Below, piece after piece: positions 1 to 7,725 of a stretch of 10,108 nucleotides of DNA. Each line of letters begins with the position of its first letter. The stretch's first letter is position 1. Made by a program: the position numbers and the translations under genes. The notes below the pieces were generated by a model, which worked only from the letters and a program-made list of their open reading frames with translations, did not search any database and was not told the origin of the DNA. This DNA comes from PVC group bacterium (GTDB lineage Bacteria; Verrucomicrobiota; Kiritimatiellia; CAIKKV01; PXCX01): the NCBI GenBank assembly GCA_003565195.1, contig PXCX01000050.1:1-10108 (forward strand), given 5' to 3'.

Positions 1-1472
1 ATCGAACCATCGGCTTCCACTATTTCGTTGGTTGTCACAACCGTTGACACCAGTTCCTCGGTTACGGTCTCGAATGTTTCAGAGTAATATGTACCGCGCC
101 CACCAATGCGCGGAGCTATATTCAGGAATCCGAAAGAGCGGATCGGCCATGACACGCCGTGGCGCGTGTCCAGCCGTTCGACGGCGACATCCTGTGCGTC
201 GGTTGCATGGCGCGGATGGCGTCGGTTCATGGCAACCGCCTCATGGCTGCCTTCGTAATAAAACGGTGTTTGCGCCATCCGACGCCGATGAATATCCAGG
301 TTTACTTCCGGCAAGCGATCAATATGCTCATAAAAATCGTTCAGCCGCATACGTCCCAGCGTGCTTAAGGTCAAGCCATCCCGGCGATGAATATAGGCTA
401 CGAAATTATCCGGCTGTGACGCGCGCCGATAATAGCGTTCGAAAAAATCCTCGCGCATTTTATGATCACTGACATATTCCAGCTTCAGACTGAAGGCATC
501 CCGGGCGGTTAAGCGATGGCGATGCTGTAACAGGAAGCGATAGCGTGCCTTATCGATATCCACACTTTCAGGATCGCGGTCCAGGTAGCGATCACGATCG
601 TTGATAAAATATCCAAAAAACCGGCCACCGTATGCGTCATCGTAGGGATCGTCCCAAAGCAAATCCTGTCCGCCGGCCACACCGCGTCGCGATCGATAAT
701 CAAGATGGGTTTCACCGCGCCATACGGGATTTAGACGATAACGATAGGATGACAGCAGATAGTGCCCCATCCGACTGCTGGATCCGGGCTGAAAACGGAA
801 ACCGAAATCCGGATCGAGGGATGCGTGCCAGATCGGGGTGTAGAAGATCGGCAAGCGACCAAGATAAAGGACCGCATGTCGTGTGCGCAAACGATGACCG
901 GGCCGTATCATTGCACGTCGGGCACGGAAATGGTAATGCGTGTGTCCCGTCGGCAACTCACAGGTGGTCACACCCGCTCGTTGAAGTTCGAATTCGTCGT
1001 CCGGCAGATTTTTTGCTGCCCCGGCATCAATGTAAAACGGATCGAGAAACGACGTGAATTCGCCGCTGGCCCAGCGGCCGGTATTAAAGTCATAGACGAA
1101 CCGCTCGCCGGTCCATTCCAAGTCATCGTCACGATAAACGACGTTACCTTGCGCGTATGCATACTGGGTTTCCGTATGGAACAACACCAAATCGGCGCTT
1201 ATAAATTGATTGCCACGCTCAATCTGCACGTTGCCCTCGGCGCGCACCAAGTTGTTGTGATGTTCAAAGGCGATCGTATCGGCATCGATGGCGATATCAT
1301 CTTTCCTGTCAGCCGTATCAACTGCAAAATCCGAACCATTCATTGCCAACGCAACGCCGACCCAGCCTAGCCAAATGATCGCCAAAAGAGTCAGGTGCAT
1401 CGGTCGACAACCAGAGCAGCATACGGTTCGAGCACGGTTTCGCGTCGGTCCGGGGCTCCCCTCCATCCGCAT
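1..1472 (-). CDS. lptD: LPS-assembly outer-membrane protein LptD (OstA-like), 3' end beyond window
   Basis: LptD is the outer-membrane beta-barrel that receives lipopolysaccharide from the periplasmic Lpt bridge and inserts it into the outer leaflet. An uninterrupted frame of 490 codons runs off the left edge. The protein has an export signal with hydrophobic core LTLLAIIWLGWVGVALA (about residues 27-43) and likely cleavage after ALA. An OstA/LptA-like jelly-roll follows at about 60-140, with IDADTIAFE, VRAEGNVQIERG and AYAQGNVVYRDD. At about 168-215 is the typical LptD junction: TTC (Cys171, matching the family's conserved cysteine), then LGRLPIFYTPIW. The barrel starts near 220 with alternating strands such as SSYRYRLNPVWRGETHLDYRS. 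The C-terminal barrel and any partner cysteines lie outside the window. ATG at 1472 is chosen because AGG stands 5 bases upstream. ATG at 1514 is in frame and overlaps the stop of a small ORF as ATGA. ATG at 1400 would leave a signal without positive charges. It is the last visible gene of the mre operon. Confidence 0.88.
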   Translation of the reverse strand, partial: MRMEGSPGPTRNRARTVCCSGCRPMHLTLLAIIWLGWVGVALAMNGSDFAVDTADRKDDIAIDADTIAFEHHNNLVRAEGNVQIERGNQFISADLVLFHTETQYAYAQGNVVYRDDDLEWTGERFVYDFNTGRWASGEFTSFLDPFYIDAGAAKNLPDDEFELQRAGVTTCELPTGHTHYHFRARRAMIRPGHRLRTRHAVLYLGRLPIFYTPIWHASLDPDFGFRFQPGSSSRMGHYLLSSYRYRLNPVWRGETHLDYRSRRGVAGGQDLLWDDPYDDAYGGRFFGYFINDRDRYLDRDPESVDIDKARYRFLLQHRHRLTARDAFSLKLEYVSDHKMREDFFERYYRRASQPDNFVAYIHRRDGLTLSTLGRMRLNDFYEHIDRLPEVNLDIHRRRMAQTPFYYEGSHEAVAMNRRHPRHATDAQDVAVERLDTRHGVSWPIRSFGFLNIAPRIGGRGTYYSETFETVTEELVSTVVTTNEIVEADGS

Positions 1473-1510
1473 GGTTACCTGATCCGTCAAATTTTGCCAG
1501 CGTTTAAGGT

Positions 1511-1627
1511 TCATTCAGTTGTTCTTACTGAGTATCGCTCGTGGTTTCCTGATTGTTCCCCCGCAGCCGGCGTGGCCGCCGGCGCCCCCGAAGAATTGCG
1601 GTATCCTGCCTTGCAGCAGACGATCAT
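1511..1627 (-). CDS. possible 38-residue coupled small ORF between rng and lptD
   Basis: I do not recognise this ORF. Its ATG overlaps the rng stop as ATGA (1624-1627), and its TGA overlaps an in-frame upstream ATG of lptD as ATGA (1511-1514), so it would fit exactly between the two genes. The product starts MIVCCKAGYRNSSG, has an Ala/Pro-rich middle (APAATPAAG) and a polar end (HERYSVRTTE). It has two adjacent cysteines at residues 4-5 and no membrane segment. The upstream sequence has no good Shine-Dalgarno match, so translation would depend on coupling to rng. The Ala/Pro stretch coincides with a GC-rich hairpin at 1566-1583, so the region may instead be an untranslated spacer. Existence as a protein is an inference from the junctions only. 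Confidence 0.25.
   Translation of the reverse strand: MIVCCKAGYRNSSGAPAATPAAGEQSGNHERYSVRTTE
1566..1583 (-). other. GC-rich hairpin between rng and lptD
   Basis: A perfect 7-base inverted repeat, GCCGGCG and CGCCGGC, encloses a 4-base loop. Downstream on the transcript (toward lower coordinates) the sequence is G-rich rather than a T run, so this is not a standard Rho-independent terminator. It could slow ribosomes, mark an RNA-processing site or set the rng/lptD ratio. It could also be incidental in Ala/Pro codons. Confidence 0.4.
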
Positions 1628-3219
1628 TTCCGTTCCGGGGTCTTGTACAGAACATCGCCGTCGGCCGCATTCTGTATCATAAAATCCTCGACATGTCGAT
1701 TAGGGTCGGCGCGGAAAGCCAGTCGCCCGGAAAACCGTTTCTGGAGATCGATCAAGGCATCTTCATCGCGTTCGCGCAACCGTTCCAAGACGGTGGGATG
1801 CACAATGATCTGCATTTGCAACGGTTCCTTGCGGCGCGCATGACGACGGAAGGCGGCGGCCATTTGGCGTTGCATATCGACGCTGATTGAGAGCGGCGAT
1901 TTGACACTGCCCCGCCCATTACAGTAGCTACAATCGACATACATGCCGGACAACACGCCCTCGTCGCTGCGTTGACGCGTCATTTCCATCAATCCCAGCG
2001 ACGATATCGGCAACACGTTGGTACGTGCTTTATCACGCACCAGTTCCTGTTTCATGAGGCGTAAAACCTGCATTCGGTTCTTTTTAAGCCGCATATCGAT
2101 CAGGTCGATCACCAGCAGCCCGCCGATATTGCGCAATCGCAATTGACGCGCAATCTCTCTAACCGCTTCTAGATTGACCTCGAGAATGGCGGCTTCCTGG
2201 GTCGATGCACCCTTATGGCGGCCGGTATTGACATCAATGGTCACCATGGCTTCGGTTTCATCAAAGACAATGCAGCCACCGGACGGCAGCGCTACTTTAC
2301 GGCGGAAGGCGTCTCCAATCTGCCGTTCGATATTAAAATGCTCGAAAATCGGTGAATGCCCGTCATACAACTGGACACGGGCGCGAGTTCGCCGTGAGAT
2401 AATCGCGGCCAACTCACGGATCCGTTCGTAACATTCCGGGTCGTCAACCACAATACGATCGACGTCTTCAGTGAGCCAATCGCGGACCATCCGCTCCGCC
2501 AGTTCGGGTTCAGCATACAGGTTGCAAGGTGCGCGCCGTTTTTGCATGCCTTCATTAATTTGTTCATGAACGGCGATCAGACCTCGCAAATCATGCACGA
2601 AACTGCGTTGGCGTGCCCCTTCGGCAGCGGTACGCACGATCACACCCATATTTTCAGGAAGCGGCAATCGGGTCAGGATTTTTTTCAAGCGTTGGCGTTC
2701 CTTGGCATCCTCGATTCGTTTCGATACGCCTTTAAGTGTGCATCCCGGCAGCATCACCAGATATCGTCCTGGGATACTCAGGTTCGCGGTCACCCGGGGT
2801 CCTTTATCGCCGATTGGCGCTTTGGTTACCTGGACGACGATTTCCGTACCCGGTGAGAACATTTTCTCGATTTCCTGCGGAGTAACCTTGTCTCGTTTTT
2901 GCGAGCTGCGTCCGGGCGAATCGCGTTCTTCGATCGCTTCGAGCCGGGCTGCATCTTCAGGAATCATGTCCCAGTAATGCAGGAAAGCATTTTTCTTCAA
3001 ACCGACATCGACAAAGGCGGCCTGCAACCCGTTTTCCAGATTCTGGATGCGCCCTTTATAAATACTGCCAACAATTCGTTCTTCAGATGGATGCTCGACT
3101 TGAAGTTCTTCCAGCCGTGCATTTTCCACCACCGCGACACGTGTTTCCAAAGCTTCGCTATTGACGATAATCTCACGTTTAATCTTCTTGCTTTGCCGTC
3201 CAAGAACCATTCCAAACAT
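1624..3219 (-). CDS. rng: Ribonuclease G (RNase E/G family endoribonuclease)
   Basis: RNase G is a cytoplasmic, Mg-dependent endonuclease that cuts single-stranded AU-rich RNA, matures 16S rRNA 5' ends and starts mRNA decay. The 531-residue product is slightly longer than E. coli RNase G (489). An S1 domain spans about residues 45-150 (VGSIYKGRIQN, LQAAFVDVGLKKNAFLH, VVQVTKAPIGDKGPRVTANLSIPGRY), with a charged insert at about 88-120. The 5' sensor and RNase H-like parts follow. The DNase I-like catalytic part has Asp329 in TIDVNTG and Asp372 in VIDLIDMRLKKNR, matching the metal-binding aspartates of the family. LGLMEMTRQR and the zinc-link pair Cys430/Cys433 (CSYCNGRG) come next. It lacks the long C-terminal scaffold of RNase E. 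ATG at 3219 shares one base with the rodA stop (TAATG) and has AGGAG 7 bases upstream. The frame stays open to 3438, but that extension lies inside rodA and is not family sequence. Confidence 0.95.
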   Translation of the reverse strand: MFGMVLGRQSKKIKREIIVNSEALETRVAVVENARLEELQVEHPSEERIVGSIYKGRIQNLENGLQAAFVDVGLKKNAFLHYWDMIPEDAARLEAIEERDSPGRSSQKRDKVTPQEIEKMFSPGTEIVVQVTKAPIGDKGPRVTANLSIPGRYLVMLPGCTLKGVSKRIEDAKERQRLKKILTRLPLPENMGVIVRTAAEGARQRSFVHDLRGLIAVHEQINEGMQKRRAPCNLYAEPELAERMVRDWLTEDVDRIVVDDPECYERIRELAAIISRRTRARVQLYDGHSPIFEHFNIERQIGDAFRRKVALPSGGCIVFDETEAMVTIDVNTGRHKGASTQEAAILEVNLEAVREIARQLRLRNIGGLLVIDLIDMRLKKNRMQVLRLMKQELVRDKARTNVLPISSLGLMEMTRQRSDEGVLSGMYVDCSYCNGRGSVKSPLSISVDMQRQMAAAFRRHARRKEPLQMQIIVHPTVLERLRERDEDALIDLQKRFSGRLAFRADPNRHVEDFMIQNAADGDVLYKTPERK

Positions 3220-4445
3220 TATGAATCTCCTAAAACAGGATGCGCATCCGCCGATGGAAAGCGAATACGCCGGATGTAGACGCTCTGCACCAAACCCAGC
3301 AATGCCATCGTACCCACCATGAACGATCCGCCGTAGCTGATCATTGGCAACGGCAATCCAGTTACCGGCATCACGCCGATCGTCATACCGATATTGATAT
3401 ATATATGGGTAAACAGCATGAGCAGCACGCCAGCGCACAACAAGCGTCCGAATTTGTCGCGTGCCCGCAGTGCCGCTCTTCCTATACTGTACAACATTAA
3501 CAAAAACAGGCCCAAAACTGTTGCGGCACCCCGGAAACCGGTTTCCTCGGCAATGACCGAGAAGATAAAGTCGGTCGGCGCCACTGTTCGGGGTAGGAAC
3601 CCAAGAATATTCTGGGTTCCCTCCAGAAACCCTTTTCCGGCGATGCCGCCCGATCCGATGGCGATTTGCGATTGGCGTTTACTCCAACCGCGGTTCATGG
3701 GATCGCGATCAGGGTACACGAACACCAGAATCCGTTCGCGTTGATATTCTCGCATCCCGGTCATTTCCGCGATCCGTTGACTGGTTTCCGGATCGGCGCC
3801 CCATCGTTCCGGCAAGATAAGTGCGCCGAAGATCATCGACAGCACCAGCAATCCGGCGGCCGCCGGCGCCAGTACCCAGCGCAACGGCAGCCCGGCGGCA
3901 AAGAGCATGCCCCAGACCACCGGCAGAATGACTGCCGCCGTTCCGATATCGGGTTGCACCGCAATCAACACGACCGGCAACACGGTGATGGCCGCGACAC
4001 CGGCCAGCAAGGTCGCGGTTCGTAACGGCCCGGCCCGGCCCAGAAACTGGGCAACCCCAAGCACCACGGCAAACTTGGCCAGTTCCGCCGGCTGAAAGGT
4101 CATGCCCGCCACGCCCGGCAACGCCAGCCAGCGGCGGGCGCCGCCAATCCGGATCCCAAAGACGAGAACCATCAACAGCAGGATCAGAGTGACAATGTAG
4201 CACCACCAGGTCACGGACCGGAAACGACGGTAATCGCAAAGCGCCAATCCGAAATAGGCCACGGACCCCAGGATCGACCAGCGAATCTGTTGCTGATAAA
4301 GCAAAACGGGTTGCGCGCTATCATGCCTTAGAAACGCCGCACTGTAGACGAAAAGGAAACCGATTCCCAGCAATAGCAGCGCCGAGACATTCAGCATCCA
4401 GTTCATCCGGATCAGTAAACGTAATCGCATCCAGAGGGTGTGCAT
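3219..4445 (-). CDS. rodA: Rod-shape protein RodA, SEDS peptidoglycan glycosyltransferase
   Basis: RodA is the polytopic membrane enzyme that polymerises lipid II into glycan strands and works paired with PBP2 in the elongasome. The 408-residue protein has about ten hydrophobic segments, beginning at residues 18-37. SEDS landmarks are GARRW (102-106), FQPAELAKF (117-125), VQPDIGTA (163-170), the large extracytoplasmic loop (about 212-290), FLPRTVAPTDFIFSVIAEETG (283-303) and GVMPVTGLPLPMISYGGS (357-374). Asp292 in PTDFIFSV corresponds to the catalytic aspartate of characterised RodA proteins. The ATG start lies 3 bases after the mrdA stop. Its ribosome-binding site is built from the last mrdA codons. 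The pairing with mrdA is the widespread mrdAB arrangement, which supports RodA rather than the division paralogue FtsW. Confidence 0.95.
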   Translation of the reverse strand: MHTLWMRLRLLIRMNWMLNVSALLLLGIGFLFVYSAAFLRHDSAQPVLLYQQQIRWSILGSVAYFGLALCDYRRFRSVTWWCYIVTLILLLMVLVFGIRIGGARRWLALPGVAGMTFQPAELAKFAVVLGVAQFLGRAGPLRTATLLAGVAAITVLPVVLIAVQPDIGTAAVILPVVWGMLFAAGLPLRWVLAPAAAGLLVLSMIFGALILPERWGADPETSQRIAEMTGMREYQRERILVFVYPDRDPMNRGWSKRQSQIAIGSGGIAGKGFLEGTQNILGFLPRTVAPTDFIFSVIAEETGFRGAATVLGLFLLMLYSIGRAALRARDKFGRLLCAGVLLMLFTHIYINIGMTIGVMPVTGLPLPMISYGGSFMVGTMALLGLVQSVYIRRIRFPSADAHPVLGDS

Positions 4446-4448
4446 CGG

Positions 4449-6266
4449 CTATCTTCCCTCCTCTGCCAGCAGTTTCTCCATCAATCGCCCGATCCGCGGA
4501 GCCACCGTGATGCCACCCGATTCGGCGTCTTCGACGATCATGGCGACCGCGTAACGCGGTCGCTCGAACGGCGCATAGGCGATCATCCAGCCATGTTTGC
4601 GATCGAGATGTTTCGGGCCGACTTCGGCCGTACCCGTTTTGCCGGCCATATTGACGCCGGAAACCTGTGCGCGACGGGCGGTTCCGTCGCGTGCATGAAT
4701 CACGGCATGCATTCCATGCCGGACCGCCCGCAACAGATCCGGCGGCCATTCGATATTGCGGATCAACCGCGGTGGCAGCCGTTCCATGGACCGAGTCTCG
4801 GCATCCCATATCCCCATAGCCAGTCTGGGTTGCCACAATCGTCCCCCGTTGGCCAGGGCAGATGTCATGAGAGCCATTTGCAATGGTGTCACCAGCAAGG
4901 CGCCCTGCCCGATCGCCACGTTCGCCGTATCCCCAGTACGCCAGCCATCACCGAGGGTACGTCGTTTCCACGCTTCGTCCGGCAACAATCCGGCCGATTC
5001 GAACGGCAAATCGATGCCGGTTCGCTGTCCCATCCCAACGGCAGCCGCCTGATGAAGCATGATCCCGTAACCGCCACGGACGGCTAGATCGATAAAGAAG
5101 GGGTTACAGGATTGTTTCAGGGCATCGTGCAATGCGAGAATCCCGTGCCCCTGTCTTCGCCAGCAGCGAATGAACGTACTCTGACCGATCCGGTAGCTGC
5201 CGGTACATTCGATCCTGGTTTGGGTATCAATGATTCCGTTAATCAAGGCGCCCATGGCCACCAGCGGTTTAACCGTACTGGCGGGCGGATAACGGCCGGC
5301 CGTGGCGCGATTAAGCATCGGCGAATGTTCGTCGCTGCGCAAGACTTCCCAGTCCGCCGTCCGGATTACGGGAACAAACCGGTTATGATCGTACGTCGGG
5401 CTTGAGGCCAGGGCCAGCACATCGCCGTTGCGCGGGTCAAGCACCACGGCGGCGCCTTGGGAATCAGCCAATTCCTGCTCCGTCCATTGCTGAATTTGGA
5501 TATCCAGTGTCAACTGAATATCGGCGCCGGCGACCGCGGGACGTTCGGATATATCGCCCCAGTGATATCCCGCCGCATCGACCCGGATCAGGCGGCCACC
5601 GGCTTCACCGCGTAAAAGGTGGTCGTATTGCGCCTCGATCCCGGCTTTGCCTTCGAATTCGGGTAGGTAAAACGCGCGTCCGGTTTCTGGATCGTCCTGT
5701 GCCGGGTCAGCGCGTCCCACATAGCCAAGCAAGTGGCAGGCCGCCGGGCTGAAAGGATATTCGCGAACGGACGCCACCTGAATATCGACCCCTGCAAAAT
5801 AGCGGCGCCGTTCGGCGAATCGCGCCATTTGGCGCGCATTCAGGTCGCGCCAGGCGATCAGAGGCAACGGCAAGCGTTGGTGGATATGGGTACGCACCCG
5901 GTCTTCATCCGGCATTGGCGGTTCACCCATCAAGACCGTCAGCTCATCCATGACCGAAATCACCTTGCCGATCGTGTTGGCCCAGGCTCCCGGTTGGCGG
6001 AATTCTTCTAGATACAACACCAAGTCATAAGAAGGCCGGTTATGGGCAATCAGCCGGCCGCTACGATCGAAAATGCGGCCGCGCTGCGGCGGCAGCCGCA
6101 CCCGCCGGATACTCTGACGACTGAGACTGCCTTCGTAATGATCGCGTTGGCGAACCTGCATGCCAAACAGGGTGACACCCAACGAACCGATCATAGCGAG
6201 CGTCACGATCATCAGTATCATTAGTCGCCATCGTTGACGTTTATCTTCATGGTACCTTGATATCAC
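4449..6266 (-). CDS. mrdA: Penicillin-binding protein 2 (elongation-specific transpeptidase)
   Basis: PBP2 is the class B penicillin-binding protein that cross-links peptidoglycan during side-wall growth and activates RodA. The 605-residue length is normal for the family. A single N-terminal membrane anchor lies at about 14-36 after a basic cytoplasmic stretch. The pedestal region follows, with RLPPQRGRIFDRSGRLIAHN (57-76) and the HLLGYVGR motif (178-185). The transpeptidase domain starts near 250 and carries all three catalytic motifs: SxxK as Ser330-Thr-Val-Lys333 in YPPASTVKP, SxN as Ser386-Cys-Asn388, and KTG at 543-545 in MAGKTGTAE. GTG at 6266 is chosen because it overlaps the mreD stop as GTGA and follows an AGGAGG about 10 bases upstream. 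The next methionine would remove part of the anchor. The domain looks intact. Confidence 0.96.
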   Translation of the reverse strand: MISRYHEDKRQRWRLMILMIVTLAMIGSLGVTLFGMQVRQRDHYEGSLSRQSIRRVRLPPQRGRIFDRSGRLIAHNRPSYDLVLYLEEFRQPGAWANTIGKVISVMDELTVLMGEPPMPDEDRVRTHIHQRLPLPLIAWRDLNARQMARFAERRRYFAGVDIQVASVREYPFSPAACHLLGYVGRADPAQDDPETGRAFYLPEFEGKAGIEAQYDHLLRGEAGGRLIRVDAAGYHWGDISERPAVAGADIQLTLDIQIQQWTEQELADSQGAAVVLDPRNGDVLALASSPTYDHNRFVPVIRTADWEVLRSDEHSPMLNRATAGRYPPASTVKPLVAMGALINGIIDTQTRIECTGSYRIGQSTFIRCWRRQGHGILALHDALKQSCNPFFIDLAVRGGYGIMLHQAAAVGMGQRTGIDLPFESAGLLPDEAWKRRTLGDGWRTGDTANVAIGQGALLVTPLQMALMTSALANGGRLWQPRLAMGIWDAETRSMERLPPRLIRNIEWPPDLLRAVRHGMHAVIHARDGTARRAQVSGVNMAGKTGTAEVGPKHLDRKHGWMIAYAPFERPRYAVAMIVEDAESGGITVAPRIGRLMEKLLAEEGR

Positions 6267-6772
6267 GGGTTGATGACCTCCTCAAGGGTTCCGGTCATCC
6301 TGTGTAAACGGCCGGCGACGCGCAGCGTAACCAAGCCGGCCGGCATCCCCATCAACGCCACCGCCAACAAGTGGCGCAACCATCCGCCCGGAACACCATC
6401 CGCACGCTCCCAAACCGTCATTCCGGCAAACCACAAGACCAGCGGCTGGCCTACGGCGGTCAGCGTAGTCAGCAAGGCGAGAGACAAGCCACCGGCTTCA
6501 CGCCAGAACGATGCATGTTTCTGGATAAGCACGCCGGCAATACAATAATACAAGGTGGTTGCTCCGAGCGGCAAGAGACTATTGGCATCGTAAAGGATCC
6601 CGCCAAACACGGCCGCCGCCAACATGACCGGTGTCGGAAAGTAAACGGCGTAAAAGACCACCGCTGCCGCCAGCAGCGGCGGTCGTGCCTGGCTCAGTAT
6701 CATCAGCGGTGGGAACAGGCTCTGAATCAAACCGACAACCGTCAATAACATGAACATCACAATTATCGTCAC
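6263..6772 (-). CDS. mreD: Rod-shape-determining membrane protein MreD
   Basis: MreD is a small inner-membrane component of the elongasome that binds MreC and affects PBP2 activation. Its sequence is poorly conserved, so the call rests on size (169 residues), the series of hydrophobic segments (about 3-20, 31-60, 68-84, 97-118 and 133-152) and its place between mreC and mrdA. The stretch FGGILYDANSLLPLGATTLYY (56-76) resembles the small-residue/Asp/Leu-Pro-Leu-Gly pattern common in MreD. The GTG start overlaps the mreC stop by four bases (GTGA) and has GAGGGA 8 bases upstream. The stop overlaps mrdA in the same way, so translation of the three genes is probably coupled. Confidence 0.85.
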   Translation of the reverse strand: MTIIVMFMLLTVVGLIQSLFPPLMILSQARPPLLAAAVVFYAVYFPTPVMLAAAVFGGILYDANSLLPLGATTLYYCIAGVLIQKHASFWREAGGLSLALLTTLTAVGQPLVLWFAGMTVWERADGVPGGWLRHLLAVALMGMPAGLVTLRVAGRLHRMTGTLEEVINP

Positions 6773-7623
6773 GGCAACGTTCCCTCATGCATGTAGCGGA
6801 CCACGTAAAGCGTATCCAGCCGACGGAAATCGGCAGCCGGCATGATCTCAGCCCGCCGGTACAAACCCGACGGATCGGTCCGTACACCGGTTACTTTGCC
6901 AACCAGAATTCCAGCCGGGAAAATGCCACCCAAGCCCGAGGTCAGCACCCGATGGCCTTCATGGATGTCATCCTGTAACGACAGGAAATCCACATCGAAC
7001 GTAGCGATCGGCAGCAATACTTCCGGAAGTTCGCGCCGTCCAAGCTGCCGCGAGGCGCCTTCAAGAATTCCAGGCGTCCCGGACGGCATGACGCGCACGG
7101 AAACACGGGAAGATGCATCGCTGATAAGCAGCACATCCGCCGTATGCCGGGATGTCGCTTCGATTCGTCCGACCAAGCCACGCTCGGAGACCACTGCCAT
7201 GGGAGGCTGGATGCCATCGGCGGCGCCGCGGTTAAGGCGCAGGGTACGCCACCAACCGGTCATATCGCCACGGGCAATCACGCGACAACCAACCAAATCC
7301 GCAGGCGATCGCGACACGTAATTCAATTGGCGTCGCAAAGCTGCGTTCTCATCGCGCAAACCTTTGAACTCCAGCACTTTACGCTGCAATTCTTTCAGTT
7401 CGGCTTGTTGTTCGGCCCACTGGTCGGCCAGAACACGACGCTGTCGACTACGTTCAATAAATTGCCGCGCCCGCGCCTCAATCGATCCGGTCAGAGCATG
7501 ATAAGGCGCCATGCCGTCACGTACCAGGCCTTTAAGCATACGGGCGTATGGCGACGGCAACACCCACAGCATCCCCAACGCCAGCGCCAAGGCTGCCGGC
7601 AAATATAACTTTTTGGCTTTCAC
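6769..7623 (-). CDS. mreC: Rod-shape-determining protein MreC
   Basis: MreC is a bitopic periplasmic scaffold that links MreB filaments and MreD to PBP2/RodA. The 284-residue protein starts with a basic KAKK stretch and one membrane helix at about 8-23. A charged coiled coil follows at about 58-103 (RSRQRRVLADQW through ENAALRRQL), which normally drives dimerisation. The beta-barrel domain spans about 108-276 with GVVSERGLVGRI-type sequence (143-154), VLLISDASSRVSVRV (164-178) and the family signature RVLTSGLGGIFPAGILVGKV (225-244). The start is GTG with GGAG only about 4 bases upstream. A 97-base gap, the widest in the operon before the rng-lptD gap, separates it from mreB. No truncation is seen. 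Confidence 0.94.
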   Translation of the reverse strand: MKAKKLYLPAALALALGMLWVLPSPYARMLKGLVRDGMAPYHALTGSIEARARQFIERSRQRRVLADQWAEQQAELKELQRKVLEFKGLRDENAALRRQLNYVSRSPADLVGCRVIARGDMTGWWRTLRLNRGAADGIQPPMAVVSERGLVGRIEATSRHTADVLLISDASSRVSVRVMPSGTPGILEGASRQLGRRELPEVLLPIATFDVDFLSLQDDIHEGHRVLTSGLGGIFPAGILVGKVTGVRTDPSGLYRRAEIMPAADFRRLDTLYVVRYMHEGTLP

Positions 7624-7641
7624 GATTCTCCGCGCATGATA

Positions 7642-7655
7642 CCGGTTGAGACCGG
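7642..7655 (-). other. Small hairpin upstream of the mreC ribosome-binding site
   Basis: CCGGT and ACCGG form a perfect 5-base stem with a 4-base loop, ending about 10 bases before the GGAGA of mreC. It sits in the 97-base mreB-mreC gap and could modulate mreC initiation. It is short enough to be chance. Confidence 0.25.
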
Positions 7656-7704
7656 CACAAGCCTGTCACTCGCAGACAATCGGGAATGTAGCAGAAACCA
7701 TCGC

Positions 7705-7725
7705 AACAACCGATCTACGGTTATT
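7705..7725 (-). other. Hairpin covering the mreB stop codon
   Basis: On the transcript strand, AATAACCG pairs with CGGTTGTT around a 5-base loop. This gives an 8-pair stem with one G-U wobble, and the TAA stop lies inside the left arm. No T run follows, so it is not a classical terminator. It could protect the mreB 3' end or favour mreB over the downstream genes. Confidence 0.45.

Noticed and set aside
762..1370. 202-residue plus-strand open frame
   Set aside because: It is antisense to lptD, whose frame shows clear LptD motifs. The plus-strand product has no recognisable motif or ribosome-binding site.
1566..1583. Rho-independent terminator between rng and lptD
   Set aside because: The stem is strong but is followed by G-rich sequence rather than a T run on the transcript strand.
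3220..3438. A 73-residue N-terminal extension of RNase G, since the frame stays open upstream of 3219
   Set aside because: The stretch lies inside the well-supported rodA 3' end, has no RNase G family sequence, and the ATG at 3219 has an ideal AGGAG and a TAATG junction.
3709..4239. 176-residue minus-strand open frame
   Set aside because: It is an out-of-frame shadow of rodA in GC-rich sequence. The rodA frame carries the SEDS motifs.
7705..7725. Rho-independent terminator after mreB
   Set aside because: No T run follows the hairpin, and mreC needs read-through from the mreB promoter because no promoter is visible in the gap.
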